Positions 1 to 9,292 of a stretch of DNA of 64,000 bases are shown piece after piece. Each line of letters starts with the position of its first letter. Position 1 is the stretch's first letter. The stretch is taken from NCBI GenBank assembly GCA_945873625.1, contig CAMCDS010000001.1, positions 62,001 to 126,000 on the forward strand, written 5' to 3'. This stretch comes from an uncultured Porphyromonadaceae bacterium (GTDB lineage: Bacteria > Bacteroidota > Bacteroidia > Bacteroidales > Muribaculaceae). The notes beneath the pieces were generated by a model. That model was given only the letters and a program-made list of their open reading frames with translations, was not told where the DNA came from and did not search any database. The position numbers and the translations under genes are program-made.

Positions 1-1411
1 CCCCACTCTGCTCATCCCGCAGCAGACCGAGCTCTACTGGGAAAACATCTCGGCCGACGTGCTCCGCAACGAATGGACCTACACCGACGCCTCCGGAGCA
101 ACCGTGAAGAGCGACAAAGAGCACCTAACCACTCCCGGCTACGAATACCTCTCGACCGCGATGACCCCGAGCCTCCAGGGCTTCTTCGAAAACCGCGAGT
201 CAACCCCCTTCCAGTCGAAATACACCATGATGCAGGCCGGCGGTTTCCTCTCCGGAACCGACAGCGAAGGCTACAGCGGTGAGTTCGGCGTCGGCTATAC
301 CGACGTGTTCGACGGATCGGTAAAGATGACGTCGGAATACATGAGCCTTAACCCCGACACCGACCTCGCATGGGAGAAAATACAGGGATACGTCGACGCA
401 AGCCTCGACGTGCTTGGCTTCTGCAGCGTGTTCCGCAAGCCTGACGTGGCCTACGGTTTCGACTATATCGACATCGCCGCCATGGTGCGCGAGACAGTGC
501 CCGAGACCGACGGTCTGACGGTTACCGTATTCCCCCTCGACAAGGACGGAATGATCGGCGAGAAGATCGGCCAGGCCTCCCTCTCGGGAGCCCAGCTCCC
601 CAAGGCCAACACCAAGGCTTACGTCAACCTCCGCTTCAACTTCCCCGTGCCCGTGATGGCCGAGGAGTCGATCCTCGTGGTGCTCAGCGGATGCCGCGAG
701 GGCGGCAACGTGGCCTTCCCCTACGTGAAGAGCGACAACCCCTATAAATACGGCAACAACCTCGTCTACTGGATCCACTACGACGATAAGATCGAAGAAG
801 GATACTACGAGGAATTCAAGAACCTCGGCACATTCCCGCTCGACGGCGGCCACTTCGCAGGCTTCCTCATGAGCCTCGGCGCCTCCTACTCCCACATCGA
901 GATCACCGAGGGTGCGGTGTCGGATGAAATCGACAATACCACAGGCGCTACCGTGCCCCTCAAGATCAAGGCCCTCCACGCTCCCGAGCGCTGGCGTCTT
1001 TCGGCCGACGGCATCAGCGCCGACGCCGACGCCACAATCGAGGCTACCTACGACGAGGCTGCCGGCGTCTACAACGCCAACATCAAGGTGCCCGCCGGAT
1101 ACTTTACCGACAACCAGGACAAGGAGCTCCGCATCTGCACTCCCGGCTCGTATGCCACCGTTACTCTCCGCCAGAAGATGAGCGGCATTGACTCGGCCAT
1201 CGACGACTCAGCAGCCGTCAGCGTGGTGAAGGAAGGCTCGAAGATTATCGTCAGCGGCGTCCGCGCAGGCATCGAGGTCTTCGACGTAACCGGCAAGGCC
1301 ATCGCTTCCGCCAAGGCTTCCGGCACCACTGCAATCGACTGCGGCTCGTATGCCCCCGGCATCTACATCGTGCGCGTCGACGGCAAGAAATCGTTTAAAG
1401 TCGTGAAATAA
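1..1411 (+). CDS. Secreted protein with type IX-type C-terminal sorting tail (5' partial)
   Basis: The frame is open from the left edge of the window, so the N-terminus and any signal peptide are missing; the GTG at 59 is internal. About 470 residues are visible. No catalytic motif is recognised in the body, which looks like beta-rich segments. The last 80 residues (IEVFDVTGKAIAS, then YAPGIYIVRVDGKKSFKVVK) match the Por secretion system C-terminal sorting domain, known to send Bacteroidota proteins through the type IX secretion system to the surface. The next gene is also exported and lies 10 bases downstream. The role of the body is unknown. Confidence 0.75.
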   Translation, partial: PTLLIPQQTELYWENISADVLRNEWTYTDASGATVKSDKEHLTTPGYEYLSTAMTPSLQGFFENRESTPFQSKYTMMQAGGFLSGTDSEGYSGEFGVGYTDVFDGSVKMTSEYMSLNPDTDLAWEKIQGYVDASLDVLGFCSVFRKPDVAYGFDYIDIAAMVRETVPETDGLTVTVFPLDKDGMIGEKIGQASLSGAQLPKANTKAYVNLRFNFPVPVMAEESILVVLSGCREGGNVAFPYVKSDNPYKYGNNLVYWIHYDDKIEEGYYEEFKNLGTFPLDGGHFAGFLMSLGASYSHIEITEGAVSDEIDNTTGATVPLKIKALHAPERWRLSADGISADADATIEATYDEAAGVYNANIKVPAGYFTDNQDKELRICTPGSYATVTLRQKMSGIDSAIDDSAAVSVVKEGSKIIVSGVRAGIEVFDVTGKAIASAKASGTTAIDCGSYAPGIYIVRVDGKKSFKVVK

Positions 1412-1421
1412 CAGGAACACT

Positions 1422-2453
1422 ATGAATAGCGTGATTCTTAAATCTTTATGCGCTGCCTTTATAATGCTGTCGGCCTTCGGGCCGGCAGCACTCGCTTACG
1501 ACTTCAAGGTCGGAAGCATATACTACGGACTCTCCAACGACCGCAAGTCGGCCTACGTTACCTACGCCAACCTCGGCCAGGGAGACTATTCCGGATATGT
1601 GCGCGTCCCCTACGAGGTCAACTGGCAGATGCAGAGCATCCCGGTGAAGAAAATCGGCGACTTCGCCTTCATCAACAGCCAGCGCGTCGACTCGGTGCAC
1701 ATTGCCGAGGGGGTAACATCCATCGGCCAGCAGGCCTTCAGCCACTGCTACTTCATGCAGTCGGTGTCGCTCCCCTCCACGGTCCGCTCGCTGCTCGACT
1801 ATGCGTTCGAATACTGTGAAGACATGACGTCGTTCCGCATTCCGGCCTCGCTCAGCCAGATCAACGAAGGCGTGTTCTACGACTGCAAGAGCCTGCGCGG
1901 ATTCACCATCGACGAGTCAAACACCTTCTTCATGGTGGCCGACGACGCCCTCTACACGGCCGACATGAAGGAATTTGTGCAGTATCCCTGTGGTAAGCCC
2001 GGCAGCAGCTTCACCGTGGCCGACGGCACCACGACACTCCGCCCCTATTCCTTCTCGTGCTGCAGACTGGAATGGGCAGTCCTTCCCGAATCGCTCACTG
2101 CCGTAGGCGACTATGCCTTTATCGAGGCCACGGCGCTCCGCCACATCGTATGCCTCGCCGACACTCCCCCCGCATGCTCGGAGGAAGTGTTCGAGCCGAC
2201 TGTCGCGTCGACGGCCACGCTCTACGTGAAGCCAGAGGCCGTGCAGGCCTACAGAGACGCCACCGGATGGGGAAGCTTCGCCAAAATCGTCGCATTCGAT
2301 GCCGACGGAGTCGAAGGAATAGGTGCCGACGAACGCACTGACGGAGCCGTCTACTCCATTTCAGGCATGAAAGTGGCCAATTCGAAAGAAAATATCGAAA
2401 ATCTGCCGGCCGGAATATACTTTACGGAAGGAAAACCGTTTATCAAGAAATAA
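1422..2453 (+). CDS. BspA-like leucine-rich repeat surface protein
   Basis: 343 residues. A signal peptide (about residues 1-25, hydrophobic AFIMLSAFGPAALA) is followed by tandem LRR_5 repeats from about residue 70 to 270, for example VDSVHIAEGVTSIGQQAFSH and AVLPESLTAVGDYAF, the TpLRR/BspA pattern. The last 40 residues (VYSISGMKVA, LPAGIYFTEGKPFIKK) resemble a short type IX sorting tail. BspA-like proteins usually bind host or matrix proteins at the cell surface; that role is inferred from the family. It starts 10 bases after the preceding secreted-protein gene, so the two are probably cotranscribed. Confidence 0.8.
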   Translation: MNSVILKSLCAAFIMLSAFGPAALAYDFKVGSIYYGLSNDRKSAYVTYANLGQGDYSGYVRVPYEVNWQMQSIPVKKIGDFAFINSQRVDSVHIAEGVTSIGQQAFSHCYFMQSVSLPSTVRSLLDYAFEYCEDMTSFRIPASLSQINEGVFYDCKSLRGFTIDESNTFFMVADDALYTADMKEFVQYPCGKPGSSFTVADGTTTLRPYSFSCCRLEWAVLPESLTAVGDYAFIEATALRHIVCLADTPPACSEEVFEPTVASTATLYVKPEAVQAYRDATGWGSFAKIVAFDADGVEGIGADERTDGAVYSISGMKVANSKENIENLPAGIYFTEGKPFIKK

Positions 2454-2515
2454 ACGGTTTGACAATTTTTCAGAAATCCACTTGTCGGGGAGACCGCTTA
2501 TGGGTCGCCCCGACA
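2433..2515 (+). terminator. Tandem hairpins after the BspA-like gene
   Basis: An 11-bp stem (2433-2443 with 2450-2460) overlaps the stop codon and is followed by GACAATTTTT. A second stem (2483-2490 with 2508-2515) is followed by a short T stretch. Together they probably end the transcript before fcl. Confidence 0.6.
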
Positions 2516-2531
2516 TTTCATTAGACCCGTT

Positions 2532-3473
2532 ATGGAAAAGAACGCAAAGATATACGTGGCCGGCCACAGAGGAATGGTAGGCTCGGCCATCGTCAGAGAA
2601 CTGCGCCGGCAGGGATACGACAACATCATCACGCGGACCCACGGTGAGCTCGACCTTATCGACCAGAAAGCAGTCGACGCATTCTTCGAGACGGAGAAGC
2701 CCGAATACGTCTTCCTCGCAGCCGCCAAGGTGGGCGGCATAGTGGCCAACCAGTCGGCACTGGCCGATTTCATGTACGACAACATGATGCTTGAGATGAA
2801 CGTCATCCATGCCGCGTGGCGCAACGGATGCCGCAAGCTCCTCTTCCTCGGGTCATCGTGCATATACCCGAGGATGGCACCCCAGCCCATGCGCGAGGAC
2901 TGCCTGCTCACCTCAGAGCTGGAGAAGACCAACGAGGCATACGCGCTGGCCAAAATCTCGGGTCTCAAATACTGCGAATACCTCAACCGCCAGTACGGCA
3001 CGGACTATATCTCGGTGATGCCCACCAACCTCTACGGTCCCAACGACAACTATCATCCCGAGCACAGCCACGTGCTCCCGGCTCTCATACGCCGCTTCCA
3101 CGAGGCCAAGGAATCGGGAGCCGCCGAGGTAACCTGCTGGGGCGACGGCTCGCCTCTGCGCGAGTTTCTCTACGTGGACGACCTCGCCAACCTCTGCGTA
3201 TTCCTGATGAACAACTACAGCGGCAACGAGACAGTAAACGCCGGCACAGGAAAGGAACTGACCATCAAGGAGCTGACGGAAATGGTGGCACGCATCACGG
3301 GCTACGAAGGGAAGATACTCTGGGACACGACGCGCCCCAACGGCACGCCGCGCAAGCTGCTCGACGTATCGAAAGCCGCCGCACTCGGCTGGCGTTACTC
3401 CACCGAGCTTGAAGAGGGTATACGCCTCGCCTACGACGATTTCCTCCACAACCCCATGCGCGCCGAAAGATAA
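2532..3473 (+). CDS. fcl: GDP-L-fucose synthase
   Basis: 313 residues, the usual size. It converts GDP-4-keto-6-deoxy-mannose to GDP-L-fucose by epimerisation and NADPH reduction. The nucleotide-binding glycine motif is GHRGMVGS (residues 11-18). The catalytic set is visible as Ser108/109 in GSSCIYP, Tyr137 and Lys141 in AYALAK. No gmd gene is in the window. In Bacteroidales, GDP-fucose decorates capsules and surface glycoproteins. It stands alone between terminators. Confidence 0.95.
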   Translation: MEKNAKIYVAGHRGMVGSAIVRELRRQGYDNIITRTHGELDLIDQKAVDAFFETEKPEYVFLAAAKVGGIVANQSALADFMYDNMMLEMNVIHAAWRNGCRKLLFLGSSCIYPRMAPQPMREDCLLTSELEKTNEAYALAKISGLKYCEYLNRQYGTDYISVMPTNLYGPNDNYHPEHSHVLPALIRRFHEAKESGAAEVTCWGDGSPLREFLYVDDLANLCVFLMNNYSGNETVNAGTGKELTIKELTEMVARITGYEGKILWDTTRPNGTPRKLLDVSKAAALGWRYSTELEEGIRLAYDDFLHNPMRAER

Positions 3474-3519
3474 TCCCCCGCCGGATTTATGGAATCAGAA
3501 ATCCAAAAAAATCGGCATC

Positions 3520-3546
3520 GCCGGACAATTAGTCCGGCTTTTTTTA
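3520..3546 (+). terminator. Rho-independent terminator of fcl
   Basis: Perfect 7-bp stem GCCGGAC/GTCCGGC (3520-3526 and 3532-3538) with loop AATTA, followed by seven T. The T tract runs directly into the -7 box of the next promoter. Confidence 0.85.
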
Positions 3547-3547
3547 T

Positions 3548-3555
3548 TATCTTTG
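3548..3555 (+). promoter_or_regulatory. sufE promoter -7 box (TATCTTTG)
   Basis: A perfect Bacteroidota -7 element (TAnnTTTG) 55 bases before the sufE start, immediately after the T tract of the fcl terminator. The -33 position falls inside the terminator hairpin and is weak. Confidence 0.6.
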
Positions 3556-3610
3556 CCTATTGGAATCGGAAGGCCCGCCGGGCAATCCCTCCAACTAACT
3601 GACCAACACA

Positions 3611-4036
3611 ATGACAATCAACGAGATACAAGACGAAATAATCGATGAATTCGAGGGTATCACCGATTGGATGGACCGCTATGCCTATATCATCGAGCTG
3701 GGCGAAAGCCTCCCGGAGTTTCCCGATTCGGAAAAGACACCGGCAAACCTTATAGAAGGTTGCCAGAGCCGCGTATGGATCACGGCCGAAACCGACGCCG
3801 AGGGCAATGTGATATATCACGCAGATTCCGACGCGCTTATCGTAAAAGGAATAGTAGCACTGCTGCTGCGCACCCTCTCAGGCCATAAGCCCGACGAGAT
3901 TCTCGGCGCCGACCTCTACTTCATCGACCGCATAGGGCTCAAGGACCATCTCTCGCCGACGCGAAGCAACGGCCTGGTGGCAATGGTGAAGCAGATGCGC
4001 AACTACGCCCTCGCCTTCAAGGCACTCGGACGATGA
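3611..4036 (+). CDS. sufE: SufE family Fe-S cluster assembly protein
   Basis: 141 residues, full length for SufE. SufE takes the persulfide from the cysteine desulfurase SufS and passes sulfur to the SufBCD scaffold. The acceptor cysteine is Cys51 in the signature LIEGCQSRVW. SufS and SufBCD are not in the window, so sufE is detached from a suf operon here, which is common in Bacteroidales. It has its own promoter. Confidence 0.92.
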   Translation: MTINEIQDEIIDEFEGITDWMDRYAYIIELGESLPEFPDSEKTPANLIEGCQSRVWITAETDAEGNVIYHADSDALIVKGIVALLLRTLSGHKPDEILGADLYFIDRIGLKDHLSPTRSNGLVAMVKQMRNYALAFKALGR

Positions 4037-4091
4037 CCCCGACACCTGAAGAAATCAATTAAAACAAAACCTTATAAATCTATCAATCTCT

Positions 4092-5612
4092 ATGTTTGCA
4101 AACCAACCCAAAGGACTCATTCCCGCGGCCTTGAGCAACATGGGCGAACGCTTCGGCTACTACATCATGAACGCCGTGCTCGTGCTCTTCCTCTGCTCCA
4201 AGTTCGGCCTGAAGGAGGAGACAAGCGCCATCGTCTATTCCTGCTTCTATGCCGGAATCTACGTGCTTAGCCTCGTTGGCGGTCTTATCGCCGACAAAAC
4301 CCAGAACTACAAGGGCACCATCATCTGGGGCCTCATGATCATGACAATCGGCTACGTAGTGCTCTCCGTGCCCATCCTGGCCACAAGCGAGAACACCACA
4401 TGGCTCCTCTCGCTCACCTGCGCCGCCCTCTTCTTCATTGCCTTCGGCAACGGCCTCTTCAAGGGCAACCTGCAGGCTATCGTCGGCCAGCTCTACGACA
4501 ATCCCCGCTATGCCGCCCAGCGCGACTCGGGATTCCAGATCTTCTACGTATTCATCAACATCGGCGGCGTGCTCGCCCCCTTCATCGCACCGATACTCCG
4601 CTCGTGGTGGCTCGGACAGAACGGCCTGGCCTACAACGCCCAGCTCCCCGCCCTCTGCCATGAATACCTCAGCGCTACCGACAGCATGAACGGACAGAAC
4701 TACGAGAACCTCTACGCCCTCGTTACCGAAATGGGCGGAAACGCAGAACAGATTTCTGACTTCTGCACGAAGTATCTCGACGTATTCAACACCGGTATCC
4801 ACTACTCCTTCATAGCATCCGTGGTCGCGATGCTCATCTCGCTCACCATCTTCCTGGCCACCAAGAAAGGTCTCCCCTCGCCCGCCAGAAAAGAGAAGGC
4901 CGAGACCGTCAACTATACCCCCGAGGAGAAAGCCAAGATGGCCAAGGAGATCAAGCAGCGCATGGCAGCCCTCTTCGCAGTGCTCGGCATCGCTATCTTC
5001 TTCTGGTTCTCGTTCCACCAGAACGGCACCTCGCTCTCGCTCTTCGCCCGCGACTTCGTGAAGACCGACAGCATCCAGCCCGAAATCTGGCAGGCCCTCA
5101 ACCCCTTCTACGTGATTGTGCTCACCCCCTTCGTGATGATGATCTTCGGTGCCCTCTCGCGCCGCGGCAAGGAAATCTCCACCCCCAAGAAGATTGCCAT
5201 CGGCATGGGTCTGGCCGGCATCGCCTACCTCTTCCTGATGATCTTCTCCTGGACTCAGGGCTATCCCTCGGCCGAAGAATTCAAGGCACTTCCCCCGGCT
5301 GAAGCCGAGGCATGGAAGACCGGCCCGTGGGTGCTCTTCGTGCTCTATTTCTTCCTTACCGTAGCCGAGCTCTTCATCTCGCCGCTCGGACTGAGCTTCG
5401 TGTCGAAAGTGGCTCCCAAGCACCTGCAGGGTCTCTGCCAGGGTCTCTGGCTCGGCGCCACAGCCGTCGGCAACCTCCTGCTCTGGATCGGCCCGCTGAT
5501 CTACAACGCATGCCCCATCTGGGTGGCATGGACCGTATTCCTCAGCGTCTGCCTCGTATCGATGGGCGTGATGTTCTGCATGGTAAACTGGCTTGAACGC
5601 GTAACCAAGTAA
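4092..5612 (+). CDS. POT family proton-coupled oligopeptide transporter (MFS)
   Basis: 506 residues with 12-14 hydrophobic helices. The POT signature NMGERFGYY lies in helix 1 (about residues 17-25), matching the ExxERFxYY motif used for proton coupling and peptide binding. A hydrophilic insert at about residues 185-235 separates the helices of the middle, as in several Bacteroidota POT proteins. Di- or tripeptide import is inferred from the family. It lies 55 bases after sufE with no terminator seen between them, so cotranscription is possible. Confidence 0.88.
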   Translation: MFANQPKGLIPAALSNMGERFGYYIMNAVLVLFLCSKFGLKEETSAIVYSCFYAGIYVLSLVGGLIADKTQNYKGTIIWGLMIMTIGYVVLSVPILATSENTTWLLSLTCAALFFIAFGNGLFKGNLQAIVGQLYDNPRYAAQRDSGFQIFYVFINIGGVLAPFIAPILRSWWLGQNGLAYNAQLPALCHEYLSATDSMNGQNYENLYALVTEMGGNAEQISDFCTKYLDVFNTGIHYSFIASVVAMLISLTIFLATKKGLPSPARKEKAETVNYTPEEKAKMAKEIKQRMAALFAVLGIAIFFWFSFHQNGTSLSLFARDFVKTDSIQPEIWQALNPFYVIVLTPFVMMIFGALSRRGKEISTPKKIAIGMGLAGIAYLFLMIFSWTQGYPSAEEFKALPPAEAEAWKTGPWVLFVLYFFLTVAELFISPLGLSFVSKVAPKHLQGLCQGLWLGATAVGNLLLWIGPLIYNACPIWVAWTVFLSVCLVSMGVMFCMVNWLERVTK

Positions 5613-5635
5613 ACGCACCGCCACCCATAAAATCA

Positions 5636-5671
5636 ACCGCTCCGGATTCCTCGGCAGGAATCCGGAGCGGT
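5636..5671. terminator. Bidirectional terminator between POT and ferritin genes
   Basis: A perfect 16-bp stem (5636-5651 with 5656-5671) and a 4-base loop CGGC, followed by CTGTATTTTC on the plus strand. It sits between two convergent genes and can serve both. Confidence 0.85.
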
Positions 5672-5699
5672 CTGTATTTTCTCAGGTCGGGCGCTATGC

Positions 5700-6209
5700 T
5701 CAGCCTTTGGAGGCCGGAGTATAGGTGCGCTTCGCCTGCTCGAGGTCAAACTTGTAGATACCCGTCGGGTCGTCGCCGATACGCATGAGCGTGTCGACCA
5801 GATCCTGCACGCTGTCTTCCTCCTCAACCTGCTCGGCCACATACCAGTTGAGCATCTGGCGGGTTGCATAGTCCTTCTCCGACTCAGCTGTGGCGTAGAG
5901 GTTGTTAATAAGCTGGGTTACCTTCTGCTCGTGCTGCAAGGTCTCGGCGAGAGCCTGCTGGGGAGTGGCCCACTCCGAAGGAACGTTGGCGATAGGCTCG
6001 AGCACCACCTTACCGCCGCGGCGGATCAGATAGTCCATCATCATATATGCGTGGTCGAGCTCCTCCTGATGCTGCACCCTGTACCAGTTGGCCATGCCCT
6101 TGTAGTTTTTGTGGGCCATGTCGGCCGACATCGCAAGATAGAGATAGGCCGACCAGAACTCGGCGTTGATCTGCGTGTTAAGCGCCTTTTCGATAGTTTT
6201 GCTAATCAT
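5700..6209 (-). CDS. ftnA: Ferritin (non-haem iron storage)
   Basis: 169 residues from ATG at 6209; this start gives the canonical ferritin N-terminus MISKTIEKALNTQINAE, and upstream in-frame codons look non-coding. It stores iron as a ferric mineral in a 24-subunit shell. Ferroxidase-type residues are seen in the four-helix bundle: Glu in NAEFWSAYLYLAMS, and the EELDHAYMMM segment. It is related to FtnA of Bacteroides rather than Dps. It is monocistronic and converges with the POT gene. Confidence 0.93.
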   Translation of the reverse strand: MISKTIEKALNTQINAEFWSAYLYLAMSADMAHKNYKGMANWYRVQHQEELDHAYMMMDYLIRRGGKVVLEPIANVPSEWATPQQALAETLQHEQKVTQLINNLYATAESEKDYATRQMLNWYVAEQVEEEDSVQDLVDTLMRIGDDPTGIYKFDLEQAKRTYTPASKG

Positions 6210-6493
6210 TTTGTTGTCGTTCGTTAAGGGTTGAACATTATATTTCATACATATATCGCCACCCGCAAATACAATGCCACCGGGCAGAGCCGAAAGCATT
6301 GAAGCATAGCTGGCAGCGGAAGTTGATTATTCACAAGAAGCCTCCGGGACGAAGCCGCACTCCGGCATCAGAGGCAGTGGAAAGTCTTGAGCATCTCAAT
6401 GAGACGCGCCAGACGCAAATGGATGAGGGAGAGGTGGCATCGCCTTCGTGATTCCTGCATAGTATTAACGTAATTAAAGTTTGATTTATTTTT

Positions 6494-6501
6494 CAAAAGT
6501 A
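6494..6501 (-). promoter_or_regulatory. Possible ferritin promoter -7 box
   Basis: Reads TACTTTTG on the minus strand, about 285 bases upstream of the ferritin start, which would give a long leader. A weaker TGTATTTG-like site lies nearer the gene around 6270. Nothing else was recognised in the gap 6210-6660. Confidence 0.35.
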
Positions 6502-6662
6502 AAACAACCTCCATGCGCCGAATGTTCTTATCCGGCCGTGCCCGACTCCCCGACAAAGCAGACGCAGCAAAAAAAGTTATCTTAGGCCAAAAATTTTTAT
6601 AGCTGATAATCAACACATTGCTTACATAATTGATTTTTTGTTGAAATTTTCTTGTCGAAAAA

Positions 6663-6694
6663 TTTGCACAGTCCGGAAAAACATACTAACTTTG
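6663..6694 (+). promoter_or_regulatory. tRNA-Lys promoter (TTTG-N20-TAACTTTG)
   Basis: TTTG at 6663-6666 and TAACTTTG at 6687-6694, a full match to the Bacteroidota housekeeping promoter, placing the transcript start near 6701, about 57 bases before the tRNA. Confidence 0.75.
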
Positions 6695-6757
6695 CACTCG
6701 CAAACGGGAAGCAAGCCACGGGACAGAGACCTGAGGCTCCCGAAGCAGAAAAAGAAT

Positions 6758-6830
6758 GACTCCGTGGCTCAGTTGGTAGAGCAAATGACTCTTAATCATT
6801 GGGTCGTGGGTTCGAGCCCCACCGGGGTCA
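6758..6830 (+). tRNA. tRNA-Lys (CTT anticodon)
   Basis: 73 bases folding as a cloverleaf: acceptor stem GACTCCG/CGGGGTC with one G-T pair, D-loop GCTCAGTTGGTAGAGC, anticodon loop CTCTTAA giving anticodon CTT, and T-arm GTGGGTTCGAGCCCCAC. The discriminator is A and no CCA is encoded. A strong terminator follows 6 bases later. Confidence 0.96.
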
Positions 6831-6835
6831 CTCAA

Positions 6836-6870
6836 AGAGCTGAAACCTCAAGGTTTCAGCTCTTTTCTTT
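6836..6870 (+). terminator. tRNA-Lys terminator
   Basis: Perfect 12-bp stem AGAGCTGAAACC/GGTTTCAGCTCT with loop TCAA, then a T-rich tail TTTCTTT. Sequence composition becomes more AT-rich downstream, where the accessory patch starts. Confidence 0.93.
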
Positions 6871-7022
6871 GTTCGCCCGACATGGGCATAATCTGACGGG
6901 TGCAAGTCCCGAGCGCGCCTCGATAGCGGGAAGCGCATAGTCCGAAGCGAACCCACGTTACCTTTTTGGAGTATCATAAAGCATACAAATCAATGATCTA
7001 TTGAACAATATTGCCTTATTTT

Positions 7023-7064
7023 ATTCAATACGATAGTGTAATTGAATAAAATTCACTATATTTG
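7023..7064 (+). promoter_or_regulatory. ATPase gene promoter with overlapping inverted repeat
   Basis: A -7 box TATATTTG at 7057-7064 lies 20 bases before the ATPase start. Just upstream an inverted repeat ATTCAAT (7023-7029) / ATTGAAT (7041-7047) covers the place of the -33 element and could be an operator. The regulator is not known. Confidence 0.5.
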
Positions 7065-7083
7065 CAGCCTGATATAGACGAAA

Positions 7084-8322
7084 ATGAAAACCACGATACT
7101 TAATCAGCGGGCCGAGCGCGACGAATTGTTGTCGCGTCAATATCAACAACGGCATACCAAGTATGACGCTGACGAGCTTTTGTTGAATCCACTTATCAAG
7201 CTTATTACCGGTCCTCGCCGCGTTGGTAAATCCGTTTTTGCCTTGCTGATGCTGCAAGGCAAGAACTTTGCATATCTTAATTTTGACGACAATCAGTTGC
7301 TCGAAAAATGGAATGAGGATTTGGCATTGTCAGCTCTTGATGATGTCTATCCAGGTTATGATTTCATGTTGCTGGATGAAATACAGAATCTTCCGGATTG
7401 GGATTTATGGGTGAGCAAGCTTTATCGCAGGGGAAAGAATCTGATAATAACCGGCAGCAACGCCAATATGCTGAGCAGTGAGATGGCGACAGTGCTGACG
7501 GGTCGCTATCTCCAGATCGAGATGTTGCCATTCAGCCTTGACGAGACTATGAAGTGGAAGAATATCAGCCCGGATCGGGAGGAACAGGCAGCACAGGCAG
7601 TAATGCTGACTGATGACTATATGCGTAACGGCGGGTATCCTGAAACAATACCGGCTCGCAGTATAACCAAAAGTTATCTATCAACGTTGTTTGATTCAAT
7701 CCTCCTCAAAGATGTCGCCAAACGCCACAAAGTTAGAAACACGACCGACCTGTACAACCTTGCCACCTATCTGTTGTCAAATTTCTGCAATCCGATTTCT
7801 GCCAACGAACTTGCCGGAGAGCTGGGCCTGTCGAGTGTGGCGACTACAAAGAAATTCTGCGACTATCTCAACGAACCTTACCTGTTCTTCTATTTGCCAC
7901 GTTTCAACAATAAACTGAAGCTAATGAATAAGGCTCCGAAAAAAGTGTATGTTGTTGACAATGGCTTTGTGCAAAGCACAGCGTTCAATCTCAGTGAAAA
8001 TCTCGGCCGCCTGTTGGAAAATCAAGTCTTCGTAGAACTACTGCGACGTGGATATATCCCGGGACAGACGCTATTCTATTATCGTACACGCAACGATAAA
8101 GAGATTGACTTTGTAACACGTAAAGGCACGAAAGTAGAGCAACTAATCCAAGTGTGCTATGATATGACATCTGAGAAAACCCGAAAACGCGAACTCGACG
8201 CCCTTGCTGAAGCTGCCGAAGAGCTCCACTGCAATAATCTCCTTGTAATAACAAATTCGCAAGAGGAGGAAATCGATTGGAAACAAACTACAATATTGGT
8301 GACATCAATACAAAATTTCTAA
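7084..8322 (+). CDS. AAA family ATPase with DUF4143 domain
   Basis: 412 residues. The N-terminal AAA_14 ATPase has Walker A GPRRVGKS (residues 43-50) and Walker B LLDEIQ (Asp98, Glu99), followed by a sensor ITGSNANML. The C-terminal DUF4143 part (about residues 200-400) carries a restriction-endonuclease-like pattern, YYRTRNDKEIDFV, with acidic residues and Lys. These proteins are widespread accessory ATPases of unclear function, often near mobile or defence genes; no function is established. Codon use is more AT-rich than in neighbours, consistent with transfer beside tRNA-Lys. Confidence 0.88.
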   Translation: MKTTILNQRAERDELLSRQYQQRHTKYDADELLLNPLIKLITGPRRVGKSVFALLMLQGKNFAYLNFDDNQLLEKWNEDLALSALDDVYPGYDFMLLDEIQNLPDWDLWVSKLYRRGKNLIITGSNANMLSSEMATVLTGRYLQIEMLPFSLDETMKWKNISPDREEQAAQAVMLTDDYMRNGGYPETIPARSITKSYLSTLFDSILLKDVAKRHKVRNTTDLYNLATYLLSNFCNPISANELAGELGLSSVATTKKFCDYLNEPYLFFYLPRFNNKLKLMNKAPKKVYVVDNGFVQSTAFNLSENLGRLLENQVFVELLRRGYIPGQTLFYYRTRNDKEIDFVTRKGTKVEQLIQVCYDMTSEKTRKRELDALAEAAEELHCNNLLVITNSQEEEIDWKQTTILVTSIQNF

Positions 8323-8347
8323 CACTGAACAATTTGCAAAAATATTA

Positions 8348-9292
8348 TTGATTCAAGTTTCGCAAGACGATGCCGTGCGTCCTAAGGTTGTCGCACTGGA
8401 GTTCGGAAATGAGATGGACCAGGCAACAGCCCGCAGAGTGACACATTCAGCAACGTTTATGCCTGATTCGGTCAAAAAGATTCTTCAGCATGCGCCCGAC
8501 GTATTCGGCAATCCATATAAGGAATACTTCGACGTATTCAAATGTATATGGGAGATCAACAGCAAATTGCCCGAAGAGAAAAAGATTTTTATATGTCTTC
8601 TTGACCCTGCGGGCGTTCAAGACTCGTTCAATCAGACATCAATACAGAGATCGCGCGATCGCGACATGTCGATGTTTGAGAAACTGCGTGCCGACCTGAT
8701 AAATGGCAGCAAAGTCATCTTTTACGCCGGTCAGGCCCATACTCAGCGGCAGGTAAGAGGCTATAAGCCAAGAAACAGAGAAATCTACTACAACTACCCG
8801 AGTGCCGGATTTCTCATCAAATCGATGTATCCGAACGATGTCTATACGATTGATTTGTGGGCTCCTGTAAACACGGGGCTCGGTTATGCCGTAAATCCGC
8901 AGACAGGGAAATGGTTTGAGAAATGCGACGGACTATATGACAGGGCATTTGAAATAAACGGAAACAAACCGTGCGGATTTGATATTTCCGGCAGCGTCTG
9001 GGGCGATATTACAATGGAGGATTATTTCAGTCATCCCGGAAAAGAAGATGATTTCTATCAAGCTCATCCGACCGACGCGAATACTTATACAAAAGACATT
9101 CGCTTGTCGAAGCTTATAGACGGCATAGTGTTCATAAAGCCGTCGAGTGAATTTAAAGGAGGCACACTGATTGATATATACACAGATGACTTTATTGAGG
9201 TGTGTCGCCGTCGTTCCGGCGGTGTGCTCAATACTCCATCCGATATACTCAAAGAAGTGAACGAGTGGCACCCTCTTATGCAACATCCATGA
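8348..9292 (+). pseudogene. 5'-truncated gene, ChaN/TraB-like (Tiki-superfamily-like) protein
   Basis: The frame begins directly with an internal-looking segment (RPKVVALEFGNEM) after a TTG at 8348; the first ATG is at about residue 23. There is no signal peptide and no plausible promoter in the 25 bases after the ATPase gene. The pattern VVALEFGNEM followed by KVIFYAGQAHTQRQV resembles haem-binding-uptake/ChaN-like or erythromycin-esterase-like proteins, in which an earlier segment with a Glu-x-His-Gly motif is expected and is missing here. I infer that the 5' part was lost when the ATPase gene arrived. The family call is tentative; a real short gene using TTG cannot be excluded. Confidence 0.5.

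Noticed and set aside
4083-5636. Long minus-strand open frame of about 517 residues opposite the POT transporter gene
   Set aside because: Low-complexity Glu/Gly/His/Ala-rich product that mirrors the codon use of the real plus-strand gene; no family features.
6638-6940. 100-residue open frame covering tRNA-Lys
   Set aside because: It reads through a perfect tRNA cloverleaf and its terminator.
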